Shown here: positions 11,271-23,778 of the stretch, in pieces | Layout: each line of letters starts with the position of its first letter | How positions within the stretch are numbered: position 1 is the stretch's first letter | NCBI GenBank assembly: GCA_032209605.1 | Contig: JASFXZ010000003.1 | Span: forward strand, 11,348,807-11,412,806 | Length of the DNA stretch: 64,000 nt | Source of the DNA: Mactromeris polynyma | Lineage: Eukaryota > Mollusca > Bivalvia > Venerida > Mactridae | Direction: 5' to 3' | Made by a program: the position numbers and the translations under genes | Notes under the pieces: generated by a model | Seen by the model: only the letters and a program-made list of their open reading frames with translations | What the model was told of the DNA's origin: nothing | The model's database searches: none

Positions 11271-12725
11271 ATAAACCAACTTTGTATACACATGCTGTTA
11301 ATTGCAGATGATATGGCAATTTTTACTACTGATGAGAAAAGCCTACATTCCCAGCTAGATAATCTATACGCATATTCATTAAAATGGGGCCTTAAGATAA
11401 ACATAAATAAAACTAAGATTTGTATTTTTAGCAAAAGAAAGAAAGCTATGTATCCAGTCTGGCTCATAAACATTGAACCTATTGAAATTGTTGATTCTTT
11501 TGTTTATCTTGGTATTAAGTTCAACTATAATGGTTCTATGAAAGAGGCAATTAGCACACTAGCTGATCAAGCATTAAAAGCAACAAACGGTCTATACTCT
11601 ATTTATTCTAGACTTAAATTTGACATTAGTACGAAATTATATATATTTGAACGTATGGTTGAACCTATTCTTTTGTGTTGCTCTGAAGTTCTCGGCATGT
11701 ATAATACCGACATTCTGGATAGAATACAAATGCAATACTATAAAAAGATTTTAGGCGTAAAATTATCTACCCCAAATATAGCAGTTTTAGGGGAACTAGG
11801 TAAATATCCAATATTAGTAGTTAGTAAGGAAAGAAGTTTAAATTTATGGTGTAAAATAAGAAACAATCCCGGAACTTTATTATATAACATTTGGCTTAAA
11901 CAACAAGAAAATGTCAAATTGTCCAAAAACTCTTGGTGTTTGAAAATAAATTCATACATCGATACAATTGGATTCTCCTATCTAAAACAAAATTTTGTAT
12001 CAAATTATAATTACCAGACTATGTTTAAAAACAGAATCAGAGACCAGTTCCAGCAGGAATGGAGAACTAAACTAGGACAAATGTCAAAAATGCAACAATA
12101 CTTGGGTTTTAAAAATACTTTTAAATTTGAAAAATATCTTGACAAAATCCAAAATGATTTTCTAAGGAAGCTATATACAAGATTCCGATTATCAGCACAC
12201 TGTCTAGCCATTGAAACTGGTCGGTACACTAATACTAACAGAGCAAATAGATTATGTACACATTGTAATAAAAACCTTGTGGAAAATGAATACCACTTCC
12301 TCATGACATGTGGAAAATATTATGATTTAAGACAAAAATATATGCCTTATGGCCTTCACTATCTATGTTTAATAATTTAATGAAAACTGAAAACGAAAAA
12401 ACTTTATATCAGATATGTTATTTTCTGAAACATTCTTTTAACATTAGAATCGTATAAAAGTCAATACTGATTGATGTAATGCCTATTATGTCTTCATCTT
12501 AAATATATACTTGTATTCGAATATATATTGCTCTCCCCCATATCGTTGAAACATGTTTATATACATACATTATATGTACATATATGTAAATACCTCCATA
12601 CGTGAATTGTGTCATTTTCACGATTGATAATTTTGTGATTATTTGTGTTGTATATATGTTCATGCTTTTCGTTGCCAAAGGCAAATCTGTTTGCCGATTT
12701 GCAATAAAGTTTGTTTGTTGTTGTT
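11271..12725 (+). mobile_element. Decayed LINE, 3' part: RT FADD motif to C-terminal zinc-knuckle and tail
   Basis: The reading frame begins NQLCIHMLLIADDMAIF, the motif C region of a reverse transcriptase (FADD has become IADD). It runs open to 12380 through the thumb and C-terminal domain. The end has the C-x2-C ... ENEYHFLMTC zinc-knuckle-like signature that is also present in the minus-strand LINE at 14-16 kb. The 3' UTR ends with a small hairpin (TTGCCAAAGGCAA), AATAAA and a (TTTG/TTG)n tail near 12700-12725. This is the missing half of the element at 3340-5120, same strand and contiguous in frame. Confidence 0.9.
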
Positions 12726-13639
12726 GTTTGTATTATAACTGGTCATATATTTTAAGCTTCATGTTTTTTCACCACACTTAAAACCTGCTTTGTTGTGCCC
12801 AAGGATGATACTGATGTTTTTTATGGGTTTCTTTCTCTGTCATTTTCGGTGAAATTAGAATCTGTCCTTATAATGTCCGAAAAATGGCCATGCAACGAAT
12901 AATAATCTCATTTTTTTAACATGTTAACAAAATGAGATGTAAGCATTATGATGGAATTTCAGTGTTAAGATATATGTGTACTCTTTTCATTTAGGTCTAA
13001 ACCTTGGAATTCGTTAAATGTATTAACAAGCTATCACAGTTTAAGTCAAAAGGGACTTCTGTACAAAGTACCTTTTAAAAAGGTACTAAATTAATAAAAA
13101 TGTTTGAAAAACTTGAAGGTCTACAACATGGTTTATTCCATTTGTTTATCTGAAAATATCCATTTGTTTGAGAAACAAACATAGCTTTATAGAAGTTATA
13201 TGAATAATGTGCGTGTTTTCAATTTTTAATTTATAGGGAATTTTCTCATTACATTAATATGAAACTGAAAGTTTAATACTAGTATTTAATACATTCAGTT
13301 AAATGTATAGTGTGTTTTGTACTTTTTTAAATGATAATTTAGTTAACATTCAATTAAAAAACAAGTTTTTTTCACAACACTTACTAGCCCCCCCCCCCCA
13401 TAATGATATATTGCCCCAAAGAAAAGGAAGTCGAAAACCAATACGCGGCCCCTTCAACTTCAAAGGAGCTTAATGACTCTCATTATGTCTCCTGTAGAAT
13501 TCAATAAAGTAAAAAAAATCTGTAAAAACATGAATTTTGGGAGGAGCTAATAAACACGAACGCAAAGCAATGCCCCATGTGAATTATTGGAGGAGCTAAT
13601 AAACACTAACGCAAAGTCAATGGCTATTTGTTCTTAATC
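12726..13639. other. Intergenic; poly-C tract and a short direct repeat
   Basis: No gene seen. There is a run of C at about 13388-13398. GGAGGAGCTAATAAACAC occurs twice about 45 bp apart (near 13541 and 13585), a small tandem duplication. Confidence 0.45.
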
Positions 13640-13815
13640 ATCAGCCATTTTGAAAGGCAAAACCGATAACCGCTTATAGTAGTAATTTAAAAATATGTGA
13701 TAATTGAGAAAATACCAATAGAATTTGCATGTGACAACTACTTTTTCTCTATAACTTACTGAGTCCATTACCCTCATGAGCATAATGAATCAGTTATATT
13801 TTTTTAATCTGATTA
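13640..13815 (+). repeat. Dispersed repeat related to the MITE at 24.7-25.0 kb
   Basis: CAGCCATTTTGA, ATATGTGATAATTGAGAAAA, TTTGCATGTGACAAC and ATGAGCATAATGAAT occur here in the same order as at 24750-24895. It appears to be a piece of the same non-autonomous element, joined to the 3' tail of the neighbouring LINE. Confidence 0.7.
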
Positions 13816-13817
13816 CT

Positions 13818-16078
13818 TAATCAATTTCAATTTCAATTTCAATAGTTTATTGCATTCAAAACATATTAACATGTTTTATAGCAATTATACAAAAATATTT
13901 CTGACAAACAAAAGGCATAGATTTTCTGAAGAGCACATGATGTTATAGTGCATGTATACATACAAAATATATCAAAATATGTCAAAATATGAGCATAAAA
14001 TTATTCAATTTCTAATTAGATTGGCGTAGAAAATATATTTGGCCAAATTGGTGACAATAATGTTTGATGTTGCTGTCATAAGATTAGACAATTTCTGTTT
14101 CGTGGGCCATGTGTAGTAGTATTTTTTTATATATTTTGATCTTAAATCAGAGAATTTTGTGCAAATTAATAGAAAATGATATTCGTTTTCTATTATTTCT
14201 GTATAACAGTTTTTACAAACTCTGTCGTTTCTATGTATATTTAAATATCGGCCACGTTCTACAGCTAAGTCATGAGATGATGTTCGAAATCTTGCGAGAG
14301 CAATTCTAAATTTAGATTCTTTGATTACGTCGAGATATCTTTCTAAATTAAATGAGTGTTTGAATAAACTGTATGTTTCTAGGCGAGTTGAATTATTAAT
14401 TGAAGAATACCAGCTTTGGTGAAAAATGTCTAATATTCGTTGTTTAACAGTGTTGTAATTAATAAGCATGTTAAATTGGTTGTTCCACATATTTGACAAT
14501 CCTATTTGTTCTAAAATGTTCTTTGTATTATATGCCCAATTACTCCCATTGTATGATAGGCCATTATCAGCATCATTCTTAAGCATTTTATAAGTTTTAA
14601 AAAGTTACTTTGTTCGTTAAGTGTTAATATTTTTATCCAATATTTAATCAATAATAATTTTCTGTGTACATACAAGGGTATACGACCTAACTCTCCATAC
14701 AGAGCGTTTAAATTTGTTGATCGTTTAACACATAATATCCTTCTACAAAATTTAGAGAAAATTGCTTCAATATTTGGGCTCGTATGATGACCCCAGACTT
14801 CAGCAGAATAGTTTAATGTTGGCAAAACAATAGAGTCGAATAGATTGATCCTCTGAGATATTGGAATATCTAATTGATTGTATACTATAAATAAATTATG
14901 TAATGAGAATGAGGCATGTTGGGCAATTCGTTTTTGAGTGCGGTTCCAACATCCATTTTTAAAAAGATGTATTCCTAAATATTTAAATGATTCAACAATG
15001 TCAATTCGTGTATTATAGATGAACAAATCATATGACGTATGTCTTCCTTTTTCAAAAATCATTATTTTAGTTTTTGCGACATTCAATCTTAAGTTCCATG
15101 TATTACAGTATTGTTCTATATCATTTAGTATAGATTGTAACGATACTGGATCATATGCAAATACGGCAGCGTCGTCAGCAAATAATAAAAGGAATAATTG
15201 TATATCATCAATGCTTACAATACCATTTATAGATTTATTTATATTATTTAATATGTCGTTAAGGAAAAAAAGACACAAAATGCTACTGGCAGGATCGCCC
15301 TGTTTTACACCGATTTTAGAGTTGATCGGATTAGATTTCATATGATTATATCGAACAGATGACGTAACGGTAGAATACATAGATTGTAGTGCATTTATGA
15401 ATTTAGTACTTATATTCTCCTTCAGTAATTTTCTCCATAAAAGCATTCTGTCAATTCTGTCAAACATTTTTTCCCAGCCTAAGAATGCTACGTATAATTT
15501 TTTTTTGGTTGATAAAGTTTTCGCAATTATAGCATAAAGTACAAAGATACAATCTGTGGTTGATTTATTTTTTTGAAAACCAAACTGATTATCGATAAAT
15601 TTATCATGTTTATCCGCCCATGTAGTAAGTCTATTAACTAACAACTTGGAGTATATTTTTGATAGAATATTGTTGAGTGTTATTCCTCGATAGTTTTTTG
15701 CTTCGTGAGACCCGCCTTTAAATATAGGTATAATAATACCCTCTTCCCAGCATTTCGGGAATACACCATCATTAAATATTTTATTGTAAAATCTAGTTAA
15801 AAATGGTGAAATTATATCAAAAGAATTCTTAAACACTTCCGCTATTAAATTATCTGTGCCAGGACTTTTTGAGTTATTCTGTGAAAAAACAGCATGTTTT
15901 ATTTCCGAAGTAGTAAATGCAATTTCTAAATCATTGTCATAGATATAGTTTTCATATGTCGCATCGTTACTTTGGTCATTATTATATGTAGGTACTGTTC
16001 CGTATAAATCATTAAAATGCGAAAATATGTCATTTAAAATCATTATATTCCCTATGAATTGTAAGAAAAGTTGCATAT
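13818..16078 (-). mobile_element. Decayed LINE (non-LTR retrotransposon), minus strand
   Basis: Minus-strand frames 16076-14511 and 14586-14005 give one reverse transcriptase plus C-terminal domain, joined by a single frameshift near 14580-14590. Visible motifs are NSKSPGTDNLIAEVF, NYRGITLNNILSKIYSKLL, motif B GVKQGDPASSILCLFF, motif C LLFADDAAVF, and the C-terminal C-x2-C...ENEYHFLLIC knuckle. Motif A reads AFLGWEKMFD, so the catalytic Asp is replaced by Gly: the enzyme would be inactive even without the frameshift. The 3' end has AATAAA and an (ATTGAA)n tail at about 13821-13843. The endonuclease is absent, so the element is 5' truncated. It is related to, but clearly diverged from, the split LINE at 3.3-12.7 kb. 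Confidence 0.92.
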
Positions 16079-16921
16079 CAATATCGCCGACAATTCAGAA
16101 AGAACACGGGAGGTAAATGTGGGAACTATCTATATATCGCAATATATACGGCAATATGTCAGTTATACGAAAGAAATATTAAAACATTGTATTGATCTAT
16201 GTATGATCTTTTGCAAAAACATATATAATTCAAATAAGGAGGTGAAAGTAATAAATTTGATCAACAAGATTACGCCATTGTATACGTATACGCCGTAATA
16301 AAAACATACATTGATGAGTAATTGCTTCAATCAAGTCTAGGTCGGAGACGATATTGCTGATGGCATTTTGATTTTCACTAGAACGTTTTAACAATTCTAG
16401 TATCTTATTTATTATTTACACAAATCACATCATTTAAACTTACATATTCCAGAAATTGTTCAAACAGTAATTAGACATCCATCATGGATATATCATATTA
16501 TACAGGTATGGATAAAAATCCAAGTCGTGAAGTTGTACAGACATCACCTATAAGTGAAAGTACTGACCTAGTGAAATACAGTAGTCGCTAAGGGACATCC
16601 TATAGAAGTGCAAACATTTAAATTTCTATTCTTATAGTGTTCACGTATGTCTGGCCCTTGTATAAAAGATGTTAAATCATATTAGGACATACAACTCTGG
16701 ATAATATGCTAAACTTGTTGATCGCCGAGTCCCCTCTGATTTCTCCCTAATCCCATTGATATTTGGCGACACTATGCGCGCATGTCACTTACTTCGGAAT
16801 GCGCATGTCTCATCGGCGTTAAACAGAATACGTCACCCCTCACCCCAAAATGGTTATGATGATTTTTCTAGGTACATCTTTCAATGACACACACTATAAA
16901 TACGCAGTACACCATGTAAGT
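16079..16921. other. Intergenic, one MITE end
   Basis: GGGAGGTAAATGTGGGAACTATC near 16107 matches the right end of the MITE at 24700-25036, so an element fragment borders the LINE. Otherwise nothing recognised. Confidence 0.45.
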
Positions 16922-17215
16922 ACCCTTATATAGTACTGGCATGTAACCAGGAAAGTACTGGGTAGATTCCAGGAAAGTACTGGTTAGGTGCCAGGAAAAT
17001 GGTAACTGTACGATAGGTCTCATTGGCACTGTGCAGTAACCGTCTTTGGCTTCAAAAATTGTCTGTTTGATCTATACTGCTATACTGGCAGCTAAATTTC
17101 CCTCTTCGGTTTCAAAAAGTATATTTATGGTGTGAGGGGGACATACCGGGTCGACCAAAATACCATAAAGTGCATTATAAAATATGCGCGGCGACGGACG
17201 ACATCATAAACAGTA
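16922..17215 (-). repeat. Dispersed repeat, inverted copy of 7975-8250
   Basis: In reverse complement this shares with 7975-8250 the order GTCGACCCGGTATGTC, GCACAGTGCCAATGAGACC, GGTAACTG/CAGTTACC and the doubled AAAGTACTGG words. The family copy here is somewhat longer on the outer side. Confidence 0.8.
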
Positions 17216-19260
17216 ATACCAAACCTACCACCACCAACCAAGTACCCTTATAACGCACCGACGAAAGTACGAATCTGCGCTATTCCGTAACATAAAAATT
17301 TTTCTCACTCAATGATTAGACAATGTTTTATGGATTTTAAACCGTTGATATGTGTGATGAATGTTTTAATATATTTTTACCTCTAGTTAGATTACTGTAA
17401 TAGCACCGATACTCATTTTATCTGTAAAAAATCCGAAAGAGGAATTGACTCGTATAGTTAGTCTGATAACCCCGCGTTTAAAATGTAAACATTTAAATTA
17501 TTAGAAATGAAAGAATGTATTATCTCCGTAATAATCCGGCAGTTAAATCTGCGCTAATACCCGTTTGTGTCCAGTACATGCATACTTTTTAAATGCTGAT
17601 ATAATTTTGCGTATATTTTGGCAAAACCCTTCGTATAATATAACTCCTGTATTATGAAGTTTTTTCTTTTAGTTTGCAATACTCTTATGCTTTGATGTAC
17701 CAATATTAGGGGTTATTATTTAAATACATAACTTATTACAGAAAAAGGAATTTAACTATTGTCATATACTTGTCACAAAATACATTTACCTAATACAAGT
17801 ATCTCTGACACGTCAGTAGTATGTACATGCCAAGTATTGTGTTTAATAAGTCACTTATATCCTGTTCAAATGTCATATACTATTCTGATTTTATATTTTT
17901 TAAATAAATGCTCGGAACGCGTTTTTCCCTCTCAAGCTATGTACCCAATACAGATATCATTACTGCCTCAATTGCACCGGAAATCATACAAAACTAATAT
18001 ATACATTTGAACCATGTGTGCAATTCATCACATTGATGTTCAGGTATCCCACGAAATGGTTTCATCCCCCAAAATTTTTTTATAATATACACATGGGTGG
18101 CAAAATCAAAATTAATATACAACATAGTAGCAAAATATATCAATACAATGTTATGCATATATCATTTTAAAAGCGAACAATACATCTCAAATTAAAGTAA
18201 TAGAATATGATCGAATGCTTCGTTTCATTTTTGTATATTAAGTTTTTGAAGAGACTAATGGTCTAAAACTGGAATGAAGACGGTGCTATGGGTTAGTTTC
18301 AACGGAGAAGGTAGGGTTAATGATTTAATATTTAATTATATTAAGAGCTATATAACTTAACAGGTGAATAATGACAGTTTCACTGGTATTCAAAACGAAA
18401 TATTCAACCATTGTAAAGAAAACGAATGTCTGAAGATAACAAAGAATCCGTCATATCCCAAGCAATCATATGTATATAATGATATACGCTGCCATCTGTG
18501 TTTGGATTGGATTTAGATATTTGAACATTGTAAGGTAAAACAATATATTAAGGGAACATAAAAATTATATGCGTAACAGTTCAATATTAATGTGTTTCAT
18601 GAAGAAACTGACTGGTTTAATAAAGACATACACACACATAAAGGAGAAGCAGACGTTTATATATACTGTACGTTGAATTTTATCGTGCTGGCTACATAAT
18701 GGCTTACCAATTTTAAAAATTAGCAAATGGGCAAATAGTTGGCGTATTTCGATAAATAACATTTAAAATTATGATTTACTTTAACATTAACACCTGAAAT
18801 GCCTTTTTGACGACACAAACAAAGTTTAAATGTCCAACAAACGAATGTGCAGACAATCGTTGTGCGTAAACAGCAATGGATGTTGTAAAACCCGTCCGAT
18901 CCGTACAGTTTCGACGGGTTTACATGTGCGCAGCGTTTACTTCATTATACTACGTATATTGATCGATTTTTCGTACACCAGTCTAAAACGGGATCGGATT
19001 CGTACTCAGTTTCGTTCGTATTTTCTTTATTTTCGTCCACAATCGATACGGTTGGAAACGAAAATTTTAAAAAGAGCTAAAATTCGATATTTATTTTTTT
19101 CCATTTTAGCAAAAAATACACTCGCCGGTTTTGTAATCCAATTAATAAAAAAGTAGTAGCCTAATCAAGCTGTATTTTTGTTATCATTTGAATCAGGGTC
19201 TGTGATTTTGGCGCTTATGGCTTGCATTTGAAATAAAGTCATGTTTGAGAAACACGAAAA
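17216..19260. other. Intergenic, no gene seen
   Basis: AT-rich. The 108-codon frame at 18830-19156 has no family signature, biased AT-driven composition and no splice support, so I do not call it a gene. Confidence 0.45.
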
Positions 19261-19261
19261 A

Positions 19262-19335
19262 TCGGTCACTGGCGCTACCGGGAATCGAACCCATGTCTAC
19301 GGATTGCCGGTCCGTTATGCTAACCACTGTTTAAA
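19262..19335 (-). repeat. tRNA-like sequence (SINE head or tRNA pseudogene)
   Basis: Minus strand: CAGTGGTTAGCATAACGG resembles a D-arm/A box, ACGGA...TCCGT forms an anticodon-like stem with loop CCGGCAA, and GGGTTCGATTCCCGG is a good T-arm/B box. The 5' acceptor half is missing, so it is not a functional tRNA. Confidence 0.55.
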
Positions 19336-19857
19336 GACACATATCCCCTGATCACAAAAATAACTTCCATTTCAAAATCTGACGTCTGAAAGTTGTTTTT
19401 GTTTTTGTGGCCAAGTTAAAAACATAAATTACAAAATAAACTGGAATAAGATACACTCTTGATCAATTACATTAAGATGAACTATTGAGCAAAACAATTA
19501 ATATAAAGAACTATGTGGAAATTATAGCAGTCATGTAACTGTACTCTCATATACATTTAAGTTAACAATATATAAGACAAACTAACCTATTTTCCTAAAT
19601 AAATATGTATATACAATTGCCCCTTTGAATTTAACATTCTGTTTCTATAGTAACAATGGCATATTTTGTTCTCAACATGGAAAATGAATCCATGTATGTG
19701 TATATTATACTTCAGGACAGGTAATGCTCTTCTTACAATCTCTCAGGTTCCGCTGAATGCTCTTGGCTAAGCCTTCCTCTCAGCCGAGTAAATGGCAAGA
19801 ATTGACTTCCACTTAGGCCACATACTCTTTAAACTCTTTATGGCCATTCACTATCCT

Positions 19858-22460
19858 TCACATATAGGACAACATCATTGCTTTGACCCGATATGTTAAT
19901 GACACACCCTGAAAATACAAAAATAACTTGGTAGTATTCTGTTAAAGTCCCAAGAAGGGTCGAACATACATTTTATTCCGAAGCATTTGTATTATAATTA
20001 CAGAATATTCCCATATTTAAGTATACCCTAAAACAAAGTTATTAACATACTTCTTAATAGTGCTCCATCAAATTTCAGATTATTCAATATCTTGTCAACC
20101 AGTTTATTTAATCTAGTTTCTTGAGTTTTTGTTTACACTTGCTGTAAGCCAATGTTCAAAATATGCAGATTATAGGTAACTGTTACTTTCAGATTATTTC
20201 ATACATTTGATAAAAGGTGGATAATTATGCATACCACTGCAGTTATCACGTATTTTACAGCCCTTTTAATGGCAAATTTGGGGCCCCATTCCCATCAGAA
20301 AACAGTATATATTTTTCCCTTTCAGTAACATTATTAAAACTTTTAGCCTTATAAATACCCACATTTTATGAATTATGATCACAAATTTCCCCTTTCAAAT
20401 GGACCCGCCATACATCCCCTAAAACTGAAAAAATGGCTGTTTTTATAAATGTAAGATACAGCAATCATAAGCATAGAGATATACAGAGTAAATTTTATTC
20501 ATTTTTTTATCATGTAGAATATGTACATTTAATTTGATAATTTTTTTTTTTCATTATTAATTGTTCAATACATTGATATAGGTTAACAATGTAATATTAT
20601 AACAATCCTGTTTTCTTGTAAGGATTTCTTATCTGGTAGACTATAGAGATACATGGTTTGTTCTGCAGTTTTATAGCCATTATTCATCTATACTGACACC
20701 AAAAAGAAACTGTGCACTGACTTAGTGGTGAAAAGTAAAAGTTGCACACTTTTCTTTTTATTCTAAATGTGTTTTTGCCCTCTGATATCAGTATCTGTTA
20801 TGTCCTCCTCTCCTACGAATCAACGCAAGTATTCTTGACCGCATTTACCTGACGTAACGTCTTTAACCACGTCGGCGGGGATGGCATTCCACTCGTGAAT
20901 TAAGGCAGCAGTCAGATCATTGATATTGTTGATGACGTGGTGCAACTTTTAGTTTTCACCCCTACGTCATTCTAGCGTTATTATTATACCGAGAATGACA
21001 TAAATTTAATTTAAGAATAATGCATCATGTAGCCAATAAAAGCTGTCACATTTTGCTACCAAATTTGCCTATATGTTTTATCTAAATGGTTACAAACTTT
21101 ATTTCTTAGTCAGTGCACAGTTTCTTCTTGGTGTCAGTATATATTCCCAATGCAAACATTGATTAAATACATCAGTATTTTTCACCTTTCTTATCAAAAT
21201 GAATATATGAGAACATTGAAAACAAACGGTATAAGAAGACAGAATAATTATTTCGATAACAAGTCATTAGATGTTTAAAGATATAAGTACAGTGTATACA
21301 ATTATTACGCATAGACATGTCAATTGGGAATAATAGATGGACAGTTGTATCTTAAGTTATACAGTAGAACAAATCATATCATTCATCCATGATTTAGTTT
21401 GCAATTGAATTTATATCCAATCAAAATTGGTTACGTATCCAACTACATTTTGTTATATTATGTAATCAAATAGCACGACAAAATACACTCATGTTTTCAT
21501 CACAATCGATGCAACTTATGCAGAATACGAGCATTTTGATCAGCCATATACATGTTTGTATGTAACTTTCTTAATCGGTGATCTACCTTTAACCTGGGTA
21601 TAATTATAAATTTAAAGTATATCCGACACATTTTTCTTGTTAAAAATCAAATGAGATAAAGAAAAGAGTATATTTTTTAAATATGAAATTATTGTCGAAA
21701 ATATATTTTTGCATATTCGTATTACTCGAATTAGAAAAGTACATTATGTTGTGCTATCATCTAAAAATATGCACCGATTTTTCACAATGCCCATGCATGG
21801 GTCTTTCGACAATATAAGTGTATAATGCATTTAAGTTTAACACAAAATCCCCGTTTAGTCCACTAAAAATTAATATATGTGTTTTTCAAACGCATCTGGA
21901 TGCACAAAGATGCCAATATATTTCTACATATTCATACTCTTGGACGTTTCTAGTTTACTTCAATAAAATGATAACATGAATATAAAAACATTAAGGAATG
22001 TTTACAAATAAATTAACATAGCGGCGATTCATATATATTATATACATACACTTATATCGCAATTTAGGTGTGCCGTTAGTGGTCAAATTCAAATTAAATG
22101 GGAAGCATGAAGATGTTCATGATACATTAGAATGCATTTTATTTGTTCTAATAGTTTTAGCCTGTTAGAACAGATATCTTGTGGCAGTGTTAAATACAGC
22201 TGCTGATCAGATTCAATGGAAATAATAGAGTGAACAACATTGTCGCTCACTTACAGCAATCAATCTAACCATGAACAAATCCCTTATTTCATCTAAATTT
22301 TAAATTGACCCATTTAAGTTCATTGAAACAAAACAAGTCATTCAACAATAAAATTATTAAAAGTTCTTACCAGAGTTTTTTCAGAATCCTTGTCCTTGGG
22401 ACCCTTGCTTTGCGTGCATCTCAGTGATGAAGCTATGAAAGTCTGACAACTGTCTGCCAT
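19858..22460 (-). CDS. Possible small-protein gene, two exons, 46 aa
   Basis: Exon 1 is 22371-22460: ATG at 22460, 30 codons starting MADSCQTFIASSLRCTQSKG, donor CTG|GTAAGAAC. Exon 2 is 19858-19908: acceptor TTTGTATTTTCAG, 16 codons ending VKAMMLSYM, then TGA. The phases agree (0/0) and both splice sites fit consensus. The start codon lies just downstream of a C-rich stretch (22591-22620) with a GCGC word that could be a promoter. The 2.46-kb intron contains a Tc1 remnant. The product is basic, with no signal peptide or membrane span. I do not recognise it, and a missing middle exon is possible. Treat it as a candidate only. Confidence 0.35.
20690..21143 (-). mobile_element. Internally deleted Tc1/mariner element with transposase C-terminal remnant
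   Basis: Inverted ends: TATACTGACACCAAAAAGAA near 20690-20709 and the matching TTCTTCTTGGTGTCAGTATA ending near 21143, with TA at both edges. Between them the minus strand encodes LTAALIHEWNAIPADVV (about 20870-20930), which resembles the C-terminal region of Tc1-family transposases (L-I-x-E-W-x-x-I-P). The catalytic part is deleted. It sits inside the intron of the candidate small gene. Confidence 0.75.
21144..22370. other. Non-coding (intron or intergenic)
   Basis: Very AT-rich with no exon, RNA gene or repeat end recognised. Confidence 0.4.
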
Positions 22461-22849
22461 CCACTGTCTCTCAAATCTATATTTACATTACATAATGTCT
22501 GCCAGTAAAAGAAAAAAATGTCTTCAAGCGTTGATTGGCTAATTAGCCTCTGGTCAGCCGAAAGAAAAGTCAGAAAATCATATCATTGATATGCCCCCCC
22601 CCCACTGCGCTTGCACAGAACCAGGACATTAATCAGTGTCTATATTTGCCGCAAAACTAGATCAAAGGATAGCGACAAGTTGTGGAGCGAGTCTTGGTTG
22701 AGCAGACGAATTAGTTATGTTACAGATGAAAGTTTTAGGTAGGTATAAATCTCAAGTAAGTAAAGCGTAAAGAACTTTCAGATTTCAACAATTTCAGTTT
22801 TATGGCTGAAGAACGTATTGTTCAACAATAATTTGGCCCATGAACATTT

Positions 22850-23160
22850 CAGATTTTTTCGGCGCAGCCGTACTAACATGGCTTTGCTATTTGCATAGCA
22901 GTGTTGCGTAAACAAATCAAATCTAACTTTAACCAATAAACAAACTTCTCTTCAACCGAACAACGTTTCTAACATTGACGCGGATTGATTAACCTTTCGA
23001 TAAGGGATACCTTACCGAAATTCACTGAATTCCGTTCAATTGATCGAATCCATTTTGGATCTTGAGTGACCAGCGATTGTAACATCTCGGCATTTTTTTA
23101 TGTTGCACAACAAACCGTAACCTTCAAATTGCGCCAACCATCTTTGTTCAAGATATTTCT
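22850..23160 (+). repeat. Dispersed repeat family R, full copy
   Basis: Starts with TTTTTTCGGCGCAGCCGTAC and runs through CATGGCTTTGCTATTTGCAT, ATTGACGCGGATTGATTAACC and CATCTCGGCATTTTTTTATG to AAGATATTTCTTGTT. The same order appears in reverse at 50505-50812, and deleted versions are at 25965-26095 and 28140-28240. Non-coding, about 310 bp; the end ATATCTT...AAGAT suggests a non-autonomous DNA transposon. Confidence 0.8.
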
Positions 23161-23778
23161 TGTTTATACATGCTTCCTACACTAAAATACAGGCAAATAT
23201 ATAAAATATAATTATGTCACTAAAAGAATATTAAGCCCGAATAAGATTCGAATACAGAGCACTAGGTAAACATAGAAAACTTTTATTATTTTTTTACAAT
23301 TTTCACTGATCATGTTTATACATCACTAGACAATTATTTCTGATATTTGTTATAACGATTTGTGTTGAGACGATGAAGGCCTACTGTATATATAAGTCTA
23401 AATGTAAGTCTGTTCTGTTCTCTTCTGTTCTGTGAACACTTTTCAGTTGTTTGTATGAATTATATATCAGCAGTGGAGCAAAGGGTGGAATATTAAAAGA
23501 ATTTGCCAGACCGGAGCCTGATTTCGGGCAAATATCAAAGAGCAGAATCTACAAAACAATCAAGCCGCTTCCCGATCAATTCATTATAAGATATAAAACT
23601 CTACAATTAAACACATGACATGTGACTTAACTCAAGGGCCACTACCCAGAAAAAAAATATTTAAAGCGTTTTTAACGCTGGAATCACGATTTACTACACT
23701 ATACAATAATTACTGAATTCTTATGAATAAGTTTAAAATACGATCAACAACCAAAATCAATCACATCTAAGTGTATTG
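23161..23778. other. Intergenic, nothing recognised
   Basis: AT-rich. A short pyrimidine-rich run with TCTGTTC repeats lies near 23410-23432. No gene. Confidence 0.4.

Noticed and set aside
18830..19156. 108-codon plus-strand frame
   Set aside because: Arg/Ile/Phe-rich by base composition, no splice context, no recognisable domain.
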